Below, in pieces: positions 48,669 to 60,117 of a stretch of DNA of 64,000 nucleotides. This DNA comes from Allodiplogaster sudhausi (taxonomy: Eukaryota; Nematoda; Chromadorea; Rhabditida; Diplogasteridae): the NCBI GenBank assembly GCA_945643635.1, contig CALZFC010000005.1, positions 8,492,001-8,556,000 on the forward strand. The letters are read 5' to 3'. Both the position numbers and the translations under genes were made by a program. The notes under the pieces are model-generated. The model did not search any database and was not told where the DNA came from. It saw only the letters and a program-made list of their open reading frames with translations. Position 1 is the first letter of the stretch, and each line of letters starts with the position of its first letter.

Positions 48669-49208
48669 TGTCGAGAAGAATGCGCTCTCCCGTGCTTACT
48701 TTTCAAAGTAGAGGGAGAGACCCTTACTCGTGACCCTTATCCCTTATGAAGTTGCCAAGACACAACTCGTAGTAAGACAAGTTTATGTACACTTGGTCAA
48801 CTTCTAAGGAATAACAAATGATGACGAAGATTCGAGTAAATAAATTAAAACCAAGAAAACCCAAAAGGAGTCGAGGATGACTTGACTCTTGTGACGAGGG
48901 GAAAGAAGGAAGAAGCCGAGGGGGAGTCGGTGTTGCAGAGAAAGAAGAGGGACGGGAGAGACGGAGCAGTGGCAGAGAGGCCACGCTCCGACTGTCAAGA
49001 AACAGTCGTCTCTCCCCAACGCCGCACCGGGCGGGAACCGACTTAACACTGACACGAGGTGAGAAAGGGGCGAACCGAGGGGAAGAGTCGGAGACATGTC
49101 CAAACATGTCTTAGTCATTCAAAATTAAGGCGGGAAACTACGGTAAAAACACAATATAACTAGGTTATTCGCTATGTCATACGTCATTCATTCGTGGCAG
49201 AATGAACA
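48669..49208 (-). repeat. 5' LTR
   Basis: 540 bp, TG..CA ends. On the minus strand the LTR's final A plus the first TG of the primer-binding site form the ATG that opens the gag-like frame. Its outer edge lies 280 bp upstream of the set-4 start codon. Confidence 0.92.
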
Positions 49209-49488
49209 ATATATTTGTAAGATAACAAATTGGCCATTTCTTTCTTCTCCATTATAGAATATTTCACTCCAACAGGAGGAAAGCAGTTCGTCCATACTGC
49301 AAAATTTTTAGTGCGGGACAAAAGCGCGAGTGTAGTTGTTGGTGCAATTTCCGAATGCTCGGAGGCGCAATGGACACTCTAAGCACGTCGACCCGAGTCC
49401 GCACGACTTTCTTCTAGCGTCCTTATGCATTGCCTGAGGCGCGTGTCTAATGAATGCTGGCTAGTTTGTGTTTTGTAGAGATCTTCGG

Positions 49489-51693
49489 ATGGAGTGGAAG
49501 CAGCAAGAGGAGGACGCGGCTGCTGTCTATGACGCGAGCATCGAGCGGATCCTCACGAATATGAGAGAGGTACGCTTCTTTTTTCTTGACTGACACGTTT
49601 TCCCGTTCTTTTCCTTCGAAAGAGGGAATTTCTCCGAAGCTTTCATTCCAGGTGCCGAGTGGAGAGCACATGATGACTCCGGTCGAGTTGTGTGCTTGCG
49701 ATGACTTCGCAACAACAATCGTTGTCGACTCGGTGCTCGACTTTGCCACGCACAAAATGAACCATAGGTAGCGTGTTCTTTTGCTATCCATTTTTTTTAG
49801 CTATACTATTTGTTTGATGTTCTAAAGTACTGAGAGTGTGTTGATTTTGGCTTACAATCAGTTATTAACCTAAGGAATCTCCTTGTAATATTTGCTTGAA
49901 GGAAGCGATATTTGAAGACGGAAGAGAGAAGAGCAACTTCGATGATCATGGACGAGTTCATCAAGCGGAACAACTTTACGCTCACGCTTGAGAAGATCTT
50001 TCAACTTCGCTCTGTTCGCTCTTTTCTTGCCACGCAATCCGATGCGAAGAGACGAGAATTCCGAGACCACGTCAGCTTCTCTTTTTTTGCAAGCTCTTTT
50101 GCTTATCATTTTATTCCGTGGTTCGAATGGATGAGCTGGGTTCATAATGGAATTATGTTCGATTTGCAGTTGTTGCGCTTCCTGCAAATGTTGTCGGTGA
50201 AGGCCGGCTTCACCGTGGAGCCATGCGATCGTTACTCGGCTGAGGGAAACCAAGGCGCTAAGCTGGTCGCCACCAAGAATTGGTTTCTCCTTTCTTCCAC
50301 TCAAGTAGTCGACTGTTTTATCTTAGCAATAAGAAGTCACTCTTTCTCAGGCAAAAAGGCGAACGAATCGAACGCCTTGTCGGCGTGATTTCCGAGTTGA
50401 ACGCAACAGAAGAAGCTGCCATCCTTCGCAAGGACCAGAATGACTTCTCCGTCATGTACAGCACGAGGTCCTTCGAGCTGTCAAGCAAACCATTTTAGTG
50501 TGCCAAGAACACATTCTAAAACGAAGTGTGCAGAATGCTTTCTGTCAATTGAATAAAGGGATTCGTGAGTTGTGGCATGCATCCTTGTGTGTATTGTGAT
50601 TGGTATTGCAATTATTCCGTTGTTCTTGTTGCCCATGTAGAAAGAGTTGTTTTCAGGAAGCAATGCGCCCAGCTCTGGCTCGGCCCTGGTGCCTACATCA
50701 ACCACGACTGTCGGCCAAGCTGTCGGTTTGTGCCCAATGGCCGCACCGCTTACATACAGGTTTATTTAACATCGCGATTTAGGGCGCTCATGCTCATTGC
50801 AAAGATATCTGGCAAGTGGTTTGGTTGGGGGGGGGGGGGGAGTTGGTATATTGACGTTATTCTATCAATGTACACTTTCCAGACAAACTGAGAAAATTTG
50901 TTGAGAATGTTGAGGAGTAAGACGTCGGGCAAAAATGTGATTGTAGGTATTACGCGACATGAAGCCAGGCGATGAGATCACGTGTTTCTACGGGGAACAC
51001 TTCTTCGGAGACTCGAACGAGCGATGCGAATGTGTCACTTGTGAACGGTGAGGGTTGGGAATGTTAGGATAGAAACATTCATGCTGCTCCTGCCCCAGAG
51101 AGGGAGTTCTTTGGTACGAAGAACACGAATAGCATGTTTATTTTTGATCGTGAGTTGTTTTCAATAGTTGGGGAAGATGTGCGGTATAACAACAGGAACA
51201 ACTAAGTAGCATGTGTATTGGCTTGTCACCTGATATCTTTCGTAGCTTTGAAAAACGACTTCACGAACAGAAATATATTTTGATATTCATGTTCCTCGCG
51301 TAATAGAAGTCCCGGTGGTGATTCTGGGAATTTTTTTATTGCAAATTTCTGGGATGGGAATAACAGGAATCGAGTACCGTCCTTTTTCTGTTTAAAGAAT
51401 TAACGGGAGACAGTGTGTCTTCTAAATTAAGGATGAATAATTGAGCAGGCTTGGCAACGGCGCCTTCAGCCTAAGCGACGAGAACAGCAGCGACAGCGCA
51501 TCCGGCAACAGTGTTGAGGTAGAAGGGGAATCGATATGGCAACATTGAGATATGCAGCACTTCTCTGTGAGTGTACGAGATTAATGGCAAGTACGTTCAG
51601 GCGAGCGAAGTGGATGGCCGGCCGGCACGTCTAAAATACGGCCTTCGGGATACGGACTCGCGTCTGAATCGGACCATCTGGCGCCAGCACTGA
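49489..51693 (+). CDS. set-4: SUV4-20-type histone H4 lysine-20 methyltransferase, 320 aa
   Basis: Nine exons: 49489-49569, 49652-49767, 49902-50070, 50170-50282, 50351-50467, 50657-50759, 50947-51047, 51449-51518, 51601-51693, all in phase. The N-terminal SUV4-20 region begins [20 protein letters not shown] and includes ATHKMN. The SET core has [25 protein letters not shown] (NHDC at 214-217) and [13 protein letters not shown]; the post-SET zinc site is CECVTC (260-265). The tail [13 protein letters not shown] matches the segment after the post-SET region in SUV4-20 enzymes and fixes the last intron. The enzyme converts H4K20me1 to me2/me3 in the nucleus; in C. elegans the homologue is SET-4. 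The ATG lies after TTTTGTAG|AGATCTTCGG, a likely leader acceptor. Confidence 0.94.
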
Positions 51694-52089
51694 GGAGGAA
51701 CCGTCGTCTATTCTCCCTTTAGCGCATCCCCGTAGAAATCGTTTGAATGCACATGGGATAGCTGAGATACCGTATGGCGGATAGCTGGCATCTACCGTAC
51801 TCATCAGGCATATTTGTTAGCGTGATTATGTGAGTTGAAGAAGATTTTAGTAAGTAAGAGTTGTTGTATCCTTTTATTCCCGCCCGTATCCAGCAGACCT
51901 GTCTTGTCGTATTAGATAGTCCTCCTTTTATATATTTGTGTGCTGTTGAGAATACGATTAGAGCTTGCCCTTTTCTCTTGTAGTTTCTGTACTGTCGTCA
52001 TTTCCATTTCATTAAGATTGTCCGTATATTATTCTCTTTTTCTTGCCCCTGTTAAGATGCGAAGCTATTATTTCCTACTGGCTCCTCTC

Positions 52090-52165
<76 letters not shown>

Positions 52166-53589
52166 CTTTCTCTCTCCCCATTTATTCTTGGCTTCCTTTG
52201 CCTGCCTGAGAATGAACTCATTCTCTTTTAATTCACTCATAATGCATGACTGTCTGAGTCATTTCTATCTATATATCTCTTTTCGTTTTCCGTATACAAT
52301 CCTTCATAACCGGATCGCTGCTGCAACCTCGATATTCTTCAGAAGAATGTTCAGTTCTCATCTCTTCCCTGCCTCCCACTCTTCATGGCGCCTCCTCTTT
52401 TTTTAAATACAATATACCTTATTTATTATTGTCATTTATTCGAGCATCCACCTACTAGACACATTGACAACTTTTTTTAAGTAGATTTTCTTCTAACATC
52501 TATTTTCTCCACTCCAAGTGGAATAATCATTGTGATGTTCCTTAGAATTTTGGTGGACTGCCGCTGATCTTTTGGCAACGCCTTTCTTTATATGTCTTCC
52601 GTGTATATTCCCTCTCCCTGAGTCTCTTTCTCTCTCTCCCTGCGTCTCTTTCTCTGCCCGTCTCCCGTTCTCTTTCACGGCTATCTCCCATGCTTCTTCC
52701 TCTTTCAACTTTACCATTTCTGATGCAGACGCGCAGTATTGTTTTTCTCATAGCCATGCTTATTTTTTTGTGGTGTGATTATTTTAGTTGTCACTAAATC
52801 CGTAAGCCTATGACGCCAGTAAGCTGATAGCTCGTAGAACTTCTTGGAGATCCTTCCTTTATTACTGCTTCATGCTCTCCATAAGGAAGTCGCTCCACAT
52901 GCACTATTATTGCAAGCACCAAACCAAATAGTTTTCTTTTGATTTGGCGAATCTGTTCTCTATACACCACACTGTACCCCCCGAAGCACGAGTAAGCAAC
53001 GATTGTCGTTAATCTGGTATAAATGACGTTTCCTCCTTTCGCTTCAGCATGGATGAGCTGTTTCTAATAATAATAATCATAATAAGTGCAATAATCATAA
53101 CCTGCTGTGGCTCGTGGTCAGTCGGATGCAACGTCTAGGGAGCGAAATGTTACGGGCCAATGAAATTTAAAAAAGAAAACCACATTATCTGGCTGATTTG
53201 TGGAGTTTGATTTTGCATCGCTGACAGGCTCGCTATTGGAGTGCCGTTGAGCTGTTGATAAATGTTCCCTTGACGCCGCTTACTGTATACTTAAGAAATT
53301 ACATGGGAGATAAAAGGATATAAACGGTTCTCTATTCAAGGTGCTTTTTTCAAAGTTGCCTAACCACGAACACGTGGTGAAACGACAACTCGAATTGCCT
53401 TCCTTCCATTTCATGTGCCTATCTTGGAACAACGTTTCTCATCCTCATCCTTTTTCTTCTCTACACTTTTATGCTTGTCTTAGACCTCGTTGACACATCT
53501 TCTGGTCTCTTTTTTACCTCTCTCTTTCTATCTCCCTCTCTTTCTCTCATCCTCTTCAATTCTCCCTCTCTCCCTCTCCCTATATCACC

Positions 53590-53644
<55 letters not shown>

Positions 53645-53845
53645 TGAAGCGAGTTGACCGCGTGGCCAACCTGCACTTTCCTGTATGACGATGCTTGTTA
53701 ACCGAATGTCATCTTACAGACTCAGTTTACGAGCTGGAGGGTGCAGTTAGGAGTGCATGGTATGGGGAATCAAAAGGGGGAGGGTGAGATCATGAAGGAA
53801 AGATCTAGGTAGAGAAGTAGATTTTTGGGACATTAGAAGACATAA

Positions 53846-53890
<45 letters not shown>

Positions 53891-54438
53891 GAGGTGGAGC
53901 GAAAGATGCCAAAAAAGAGGCATCTTCACTGCCAGCATCTCTTGCTCTAACAGACTTGAATGAAGTGATTTCGAAGTTGGAGATATTGCTGGACGAGCGA
54001 GAGAGAGAGAGAGAGAGAGCGGGCGAAAGAGGCAGAGAGCGAGATGGTGAAAAAAGAGAGAAATGGAGAATTGGGAGGCCCAGAAAGACGAAAGCGATAT
54101 CCTTCGTCGGCGAGAGACCGACAGTCACAAGCAAGTACTCCTTGCCAGACTGTCGTGCGCAGATAAAGGGGGGCCGGCTTGGTCAGTCAGACCCTGCATA
54201 GCTGGGAGAACTGTTCCAGCCTACCGTCCACTCCCCTCTTCCTCCGTGGGTGCCGTTGCACTCTAACAATAAGTTGTTCTAGTGAATTGTACACTTGCTG
54301 CAAATTGTCCAAATGACTGTGATAAATGTAAGAGAAGGGTTGAATGGACGAAACTCTCCTCCAGAACAGTGAAGAGCCGTCGAAGCTTCCTCTTTCTCTC
54401 CTGGAGTCCCTCCTCAGCTTCTTCTTTCTCTCATGAAG
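51694..54438. other. set-4 3' flank and intergenic DNA
   Basis: CT-rich tracts at 52095-52170 and 53597-53641 and a GA tract at 53851-53887. Around 53920-54000 a plus-strand stretch reads LTDLNEVISKLEILLDE and could be an exon, but it runs into GA repeats and no partner exon is convincing. Confidence 0.4.
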
Positions 54439-54721
54439 ATGCGCCTCCAGATCCAAGTCGGCATCGAATGCATTGCCATTGCCTGCAATGAAAACGACAA
54501 GATCAGTGTGGTTGGTGTATTATTTTTCTTATTAGGTATCTTTTGTTATTGCTCCAGGGTGATCTTTATAGTTTGCGAGGTCTTACGACAAAAGTTGACA
54601 GAAATAGAGGTGCGCCACAAGTCAATTGTTTACTGAATCAGCCTTGTTTCGTCCATTTACAACCGTCATTCGACAACGGGTTGTTGAGATTCGAGAGAGA
54701 TGCACCCGTCATTGTACGTAG

Positions 54722-54758
<37 letters not shown>

Positions 54759-56869
54759 CGAGAAAGAGAAAGAAAAAGAGAGGGATAAAGATAAAGGCGA
54801 GAGTCAGAAATAAAATCGTCCTGAGTTGCATGGCAAAAAAAATCGCGTAACGGTTTATCAATTGTTACACTTTAGTGTAATTATACATATCATTTTTAAT
54901 AAAGTAGTAGTTGCATCATAATTCTCATTCCCAGTGCGTTCGAGAGAGAGGATCAATGGAGAGGGAACTCAGAAAATGGGTGAGAATATTCCGGTGGTCT
55001 GGGAAAGACGTTGAAAGCAAATTGAGAGATGCTCTGTCAACGAAAGCTCATTTTTCATCATTTCGAGACCTTGAGTGGATGTGCTGCAAAGGGCGAGACA
55101 GAGCAGAGGATCTCTACCATCAGATCAAACACCATCTGCTATCATTTGAAATCACATCTTCAAATTAGTTGTAATATATTTCGAAAATGGTCTACTTAAA
55201 CAGGTAGCTCGAAGGTGTTTGGAGAAGCTAAAGAAACTAAAGTCGGAGTTGTTCGACAATGTCGATCCAGATGCCAGCCTCTACAAGGAGGTCAGAATCA
55301 TCATATTTCGTCCCAACTCCCTCACCCTCTCTGGCTTTCCCTGTTTTCCTCGGACGATAAGATGTTGTTAATAAGCATTTCTCTTCAGATCCGTAGAACC
55401 ATCGGCAACTCACTTCTCGACCCGGAAGACACGGCCGGCGACGTGTTGAAGGAGGGCGACTTTGTTCTGATTGGTTAGTTCTTCCCGTGTCTTCTTCTCA
55501 GCAAACAACGCCAATTCCAGTGCTGAACTATCTTGACGACACTGAAACAGAAGAGATGAAGATGACCAAGATGAAGTCGCAGATCAAGAAGCCGTCACGG
55601 AAGTGGGAAATGCATATATATTTTTTTATAACATGCAACCTAATATAATTTTTTTGGGAATTACACACTAAGAATAAGTAAGAATAGTATCGATTGTGTA
55701 CCAGGATAACGTTCGAGTTCGAGCCGGTGGTGGAGCATCGCTTCATGGGAAGAACACCAAGCAAGCTGCTGATCTTGGACGGCGAGAGTCTGCTGCCCAA
55801 GCATCTGCTGCAGTGCGAGCGTGGCGAGTGCATTCTCCAGGTTTCCCCTCCGGGATTCCCGGCCGCGCTTTGCGACGGGAACCGGTGCACTCGAGAGGAT
55901 TCTTGCTTGGTGGAATTGGCTATTTGGACTGATCGAACACTCTCTTTAGCTGTCGATGGAAGCAGAAGATCGCATCAGAAAGGCGAGGATGCTGCTCGAG
56001 AGAGTCGCCGATGAGCATAAAGGTAATGCAGAGATCATCTTATATTGTAGAAAGAGACTTGGAAGGGGTCGCAGTTTTTAACTATCGTTGTTGTTAAAGC
56101 CGTCTACGGGATTACAACCGGCTTCGGCACTTTCTCGAACGTCGAGATCAGCAAGGACAAACTCAAGTTCTTCATTTATTTACTTTTTATACTAATATTA
56201 ATATGTTAAAAAGAAGAAACACGAAGAACATCTCATTTCTTTTATCGAATAAAAAAGCATTGTGCCTATGCATAGGCAGCTGCAGCTGAATCTGATCCGC
56301 TCTCATGCAACTGGCTACGGCCAGCCACTCTCGCCCCCGAGGGCACGCATGCTTCTTGCTCTCAGGTACACCTTTATTCTTTATTATTATTATTATTATT
56401 ACTTCAACTATGCACATTTAATACATCGAATGAAAATCTTTCAAAAACTAATTTAAATAGTGTAACTATGTACGTAGTACATACATACATACATTTAGGA
56501 TTAACATCCTCGCCAAGGGCCACAGTGGCATCTCCGTGCCTAATATCAAGAAGATGATCGCTGCTTTTAATGGCAAGAACCTATTTTTGTATTTCTCTTG
56601 ATCTTTTGTTCTCTTTCGCCTTCTCTCTCTCTATATCTCTCGCTCTCTGTCTCTTTGCATCAGACTGAATTACTCTCTATCTCTGCTGCTCTCCAGCCTT
56701 CTGCGTCTCCTACGTCCCTCAACAAGGCACTGTTGGCTGCAGCGGTGACTTGGCTCCCCTCGCACATCTCGCTCTTGGTCTCCTCGGAGAGGGAAAGATG
56801 TGGAGTCCAATCACGGGGTTAGATAGAGAGAGAGAGAGAAAGAAAGAGAGAAAAGAGAGAGAGAGAGAA

Positions 56870-56900
<31 letters not shown>

Positions 56901-56907
56901 AAGAGAG

Positions 56908-56953
<46 letters not shown>

Positions 56954-59563
56954 CAAAGCAGGCACCATGCCATACTATTTTTTTTCCAGCTGGGAGGACG
57001 CTCGTGTTGTCCTTCAGCGTAACAACCTGGAACCGATGGATCTTGGCCCGAAAGAGGGCCTCGCGCTCATCAACGGAACTCAAATGGTGACTGCGCTTGG
57101 TGCTCTCGGTCAGTTCGGTCTCGAAACGACGTCTATTACTGTAGCCTGCTGCCACTCCCACGTGATTGAAGTTGGGAATGCAAATGTAGAAGGGACTTGC
57201 GTGACTTGGCCGCGTAAGTGCCCATTAAAAGCGAATTGACTTAATGACTGCACATGATGTTGTCACTGGAGAAATCACTCCTGATCACACGATCAAGAAC
57301 ACGAAGAACTATCTGTGGAATAATGGTCTACAAATATGTAGATGCATCACAGTACTATCAGAATATACATCCGTATCTTGTTACGACCGCAAAAGGACTT
57401 CCGAAGTTGTTTTGCAGCCGTTGAGCGCGCGACGAACATCTCTCGCCAAGCTGACGTCATTGCGGCACTTTCGCTAGATGTTCTCAAGGGAACTTCCAGG
57501 GCATACGATCCAGGTTAAAGGGGGGATAGAGAGAGGAGAGAGAGAGAGAGAGAGAGAGAGACGCAGACGAAGGAGAGACATACAAATGATTGGCAGGATA
57601 TTTGCGAGAAGTTCAATGGCAGAAGTGATGAGTGATCCATTCCTAGACATCCACCGAATCCGCCCCCATCCTGGCCAGATCGACGTTGCCCGTCGTCTTC
57701 GTTCTCTTCTTCACTCTGAAGCTAATCCTTCGCAGATCGCAGGTTCCGTACAACTTTGTAACACTTTATTTATATTACAAATCTATCCATCACAGTATTT
57801 GTCTGCTGCGCACATTTAGAGTGATAAAAAGATTGTTGACATCGCAGACTTCCCGTTGCAGAGTCGCATCGTCATTGCGGGAAGGTGCAGGACGCCTACA
57901 CTCTTCGTTGTGTTCCTCAGGTCGGACTGTAAACAATTTGGTTGTACTGTTTGTTCTTGTTCTGAGCCGTTTTCGCTTGTTTTGTGCCTAATTAAGTGTT
58001 TGATTTGCCTTTGAAAGCATTATTTGAGGTGCACGGAGTGGTGCATGACACAGTGGGCTTCGTACGAGGCATCATCACGGTGGAGATGAACTCGGCCACC
58101 GACAATCCACTCATCTTCGCTGATCGAGAAGAGATCATCTCTGGCGGCAATTTCCATGGAGAATACCCAGCTAAGGTTGGCGGGAAGTTTGAATCTCTCG
58201 TTCATCTCTCTCACCGCGCAGGCTCTCGACTTCTTGGCCATCGCCGTACACGAGTTGGCGCAGATGAGCGAGCGACGCATGGAGAGACTCGTCAACAGTG
58301 TTAGAGAAAGAGAGACGAGAGAAGAGACAGGGAGGAAAGAGAGAGAGAGAGAGAGAGAGGAAGGAGAGAGAGAAGAAGGGGAAGAGAGAGAGAGAGAGGA
58401 TAAGAACGAGAGGGATGGAGAGAGTGAGAAGATAGCAGAGAATTCCTTCAGAATCTGTCTGGTCTGCCGACCTTCCTGACTCCTGACGGCGGGCTCAACT
58501 CTGGCTTCATGATGATTCACGTCTGTGCAGCATCTCTCGGTGAATTTCTTGTCCAATTAATATTCCATTTGAAATGATTAAGTTGACGGGATCCAATATT
58601 CGTTGCAATTCTTATCCCTAACAAAGTGATTGATTGTAGTGTCGGAGAACAAGGTGCTGTGCCACCCTTCGTCGGTCGACAGCATTCCCACGTCGTGCAA
58701 CCAGGAGGACCACGTCTCGATGGGCGGCTTCGCTGCTCGCAAGGCACTCACGGTCATCGAACACGTCGAGGCTGGTCAGAAATCGCTTCAATTTTTTTAA
58801 GTTTAAAAAATTTAACGTGTTTTGTGTTAGAATGAAGATAGAAAAAAATATTCAGATTATAATGCACATGTATGTCAGTAAGTAAGAAAGGACATGTATC
58901 CATTTGAAGTGCTAGCAATGGAGCTGCTGGCAGCGTGTCAAGGCATCGAGTTCCTGAAGCCGCTGATCTCGACGGCGCCCCTCAACAAGGTCTACCAACT
59001 CGTGCGCTCCGTCAGCCCGTTCGTCTTTCTATTTTATTTTTATTTTTACTCTGTGTCACTAGGGATTTGCAGGCCAGTGAACCGCGATCGCTTCATGCAG
59101 CCAGAGATTGAAGCAGTCATTGAGCTTCTTAGAGAGAATAAGGTAGACAACCATGCACATACATATGAACATACATATGTATCTGCCTTATTTTACGGAT
59201 TAATTTGATGTTTTATCATGAATTAGAAGTTTACTATGCTCTTCATCTCTCTTTATCCGTTACAAGCAGCTGGACAAAAAAAGAAGAAAGTCCAAATTGT
59301 GTCAGGTGTGGGAATGCGTCGCTCCTCATCTCGACACGCTGAAGGAGATGGAGGAACTCGACCCCGACGCTCTTCGGTCTCTATTCTTCGCTTTTACAAA
59401 ACTCTGCTTTCTTCCCGTCTTAAAAATTTAGATTATTATTTTTCTTAGTCTCGACACGAAGACTCCGACTGGAATCGTGCAAGCTGATCGGATCGAGGCA
59501 GAAGAGGAGGAAGACGATGAGAGTGACGAGGCAGAGACGCAGAGGGGCGACAGTGATTGTTAA
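54439..59563 (+). CDS. haly-1: Histidine ammonia-lyase, 688 aa
   Basis: 22 exons: 54439-54507, 55204-55290, 55389-55473, 55521-55602, 55705-55840, 55950-56022, 56100-56166, 56276-56365, 56499-56572, 56697-56817, 56990-57108, 57418-57513, 57647-57742, 57862-57920, 58029-58175, 58222-58299, 58452-58539, 58640-58774, 58910-59018, 59073-59142, 59306-59376, 59449-59563. All phases agree. Motifs: [92 protein letters not shown]. The enzyme deaminates histidine to urocanate using the MIO group made from the x-Ser-Gly triad, here Cys269-Ser270-Gly271. The start follows ATGAAG; MKMRL from 54433 is the alternative, and exon 1 may end at 54510. The intron after 56572 has a GC donor. The C-terminus is acidic. 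Confidence 0.96.
56822..56952. repeat. (GA)n/(GAAA)n microsatellite in a HAL intron
   Basis: About 130 bases of GA and GAAA repeats between HAL exons 10 and 11, directly after the donor; the intron ends TTTTTTTTCCAG. Confidence 0.95.
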
Positions 59564-60117
59564 GGACACGTCAAGCTACTGAACTCTTCATCTTCAATGG
59601 AATAGGCATCTCTTATGAATCTGGCATGCATAATTTCATCTATAATGCAATGCACATCTAAATATTTCTGTTCTTTACTCTGTAAATTTAATTTTCTTTC
59701 TCATGATCATTAACATTCAAACATTCCTTCCGGCGGTGATAAAGTTTTGTACCTTTTCTGTTCTTATGAGCGTTAGACTCTGCTCAAAAAAATATGACAC
59801 GATTTGGTGAAGAAAGAGGAAAGTCAAATTAACGGGTTCCGAAAAGTTTCCTTTTCTTACCATAATTTCCCCATCAGCAATTCCTGTGATGTCGAGATCT
59901 CAAATGTCACGATAGAAACTGCCAACCTGATATTACAGCACAGATCTTAGTTCGTATGATGTTTCTCGTCTGCGGATCCAAATGAAAACGCACTTTGTCC
60001 CAAGTCATCGTGGGTGACTATTCTCTTACTCTTTTTACTACCTTCTCTAACTCAGTCATGACAAGACAGCGAAACCCTCTTTCGGTAGTAGAAATCGGTC
60101 GACTTTTCTTTATAATG
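59564..60117. other. HAL 3' flank
   Basis: AT-rich DNA containing AATTTAATTTT-type sequence and no gene. It probably includes the HAL 3' UTR. Confidence 0.5.

Larger units (their letters stand above)
45588..48669 (-). pseudogene. Gag-like protein gene, split by the Merlin element
   Basis: The N-terminal part (about 48364-48669) starts at the LTR/primer-site junction and is basic and Gly/Arg/Ser-rich. The C-terminal part (45588-46598) starts with an acidic run (SDDDDDE), continues with a helical, probably coiled-coil segment (EANEEQREAYRQECDERLD) and ends basic. Both pieces were one frame of roughly 440 residues before insertion; the 8-bp copy of the target duplication keeps the frame. No CCHC knuckle is seen. 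It is interrupted and so presumably dead in this copy. A capsid-like role is inferred from position and composition only. Confidence 0.65.
44639..49208 (-). mobile_element. Non-autonomous, gag-only LTR retrotransposon (host of a Merlin insertion)
   Basis: Two direct repeats, 44639-45177 and 48669-49208, begin TG and end CA and are flanked by ATATA on both sides (44634-44638, 49209-49213). The minus-strand orientation is supported by TGGTGCGTCGG directly after the right LTR on the minus strand, as in a tRNA primer-binding site, and by a long minus-strand gag-like frame. Without the 1.76-kb insertion the internal part is only about 1.7 kb and has no protease, reverse transcriptase or integrase. 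The LTRs differ at roughly 20 positions (about 96% identity by eye). No convincing polypurine tract precedes the 3' LTR. Family (Gypsy or Bel-Pao) cannot be told; 5-bp duplications suit both. Confidence 0.88.

Noticed and set aside
53920..54266. Coding gene around 54 kb
   Set aside because: Short coding-looking pieces exist on both strands but run into GA repeats and have inconsistent phases.
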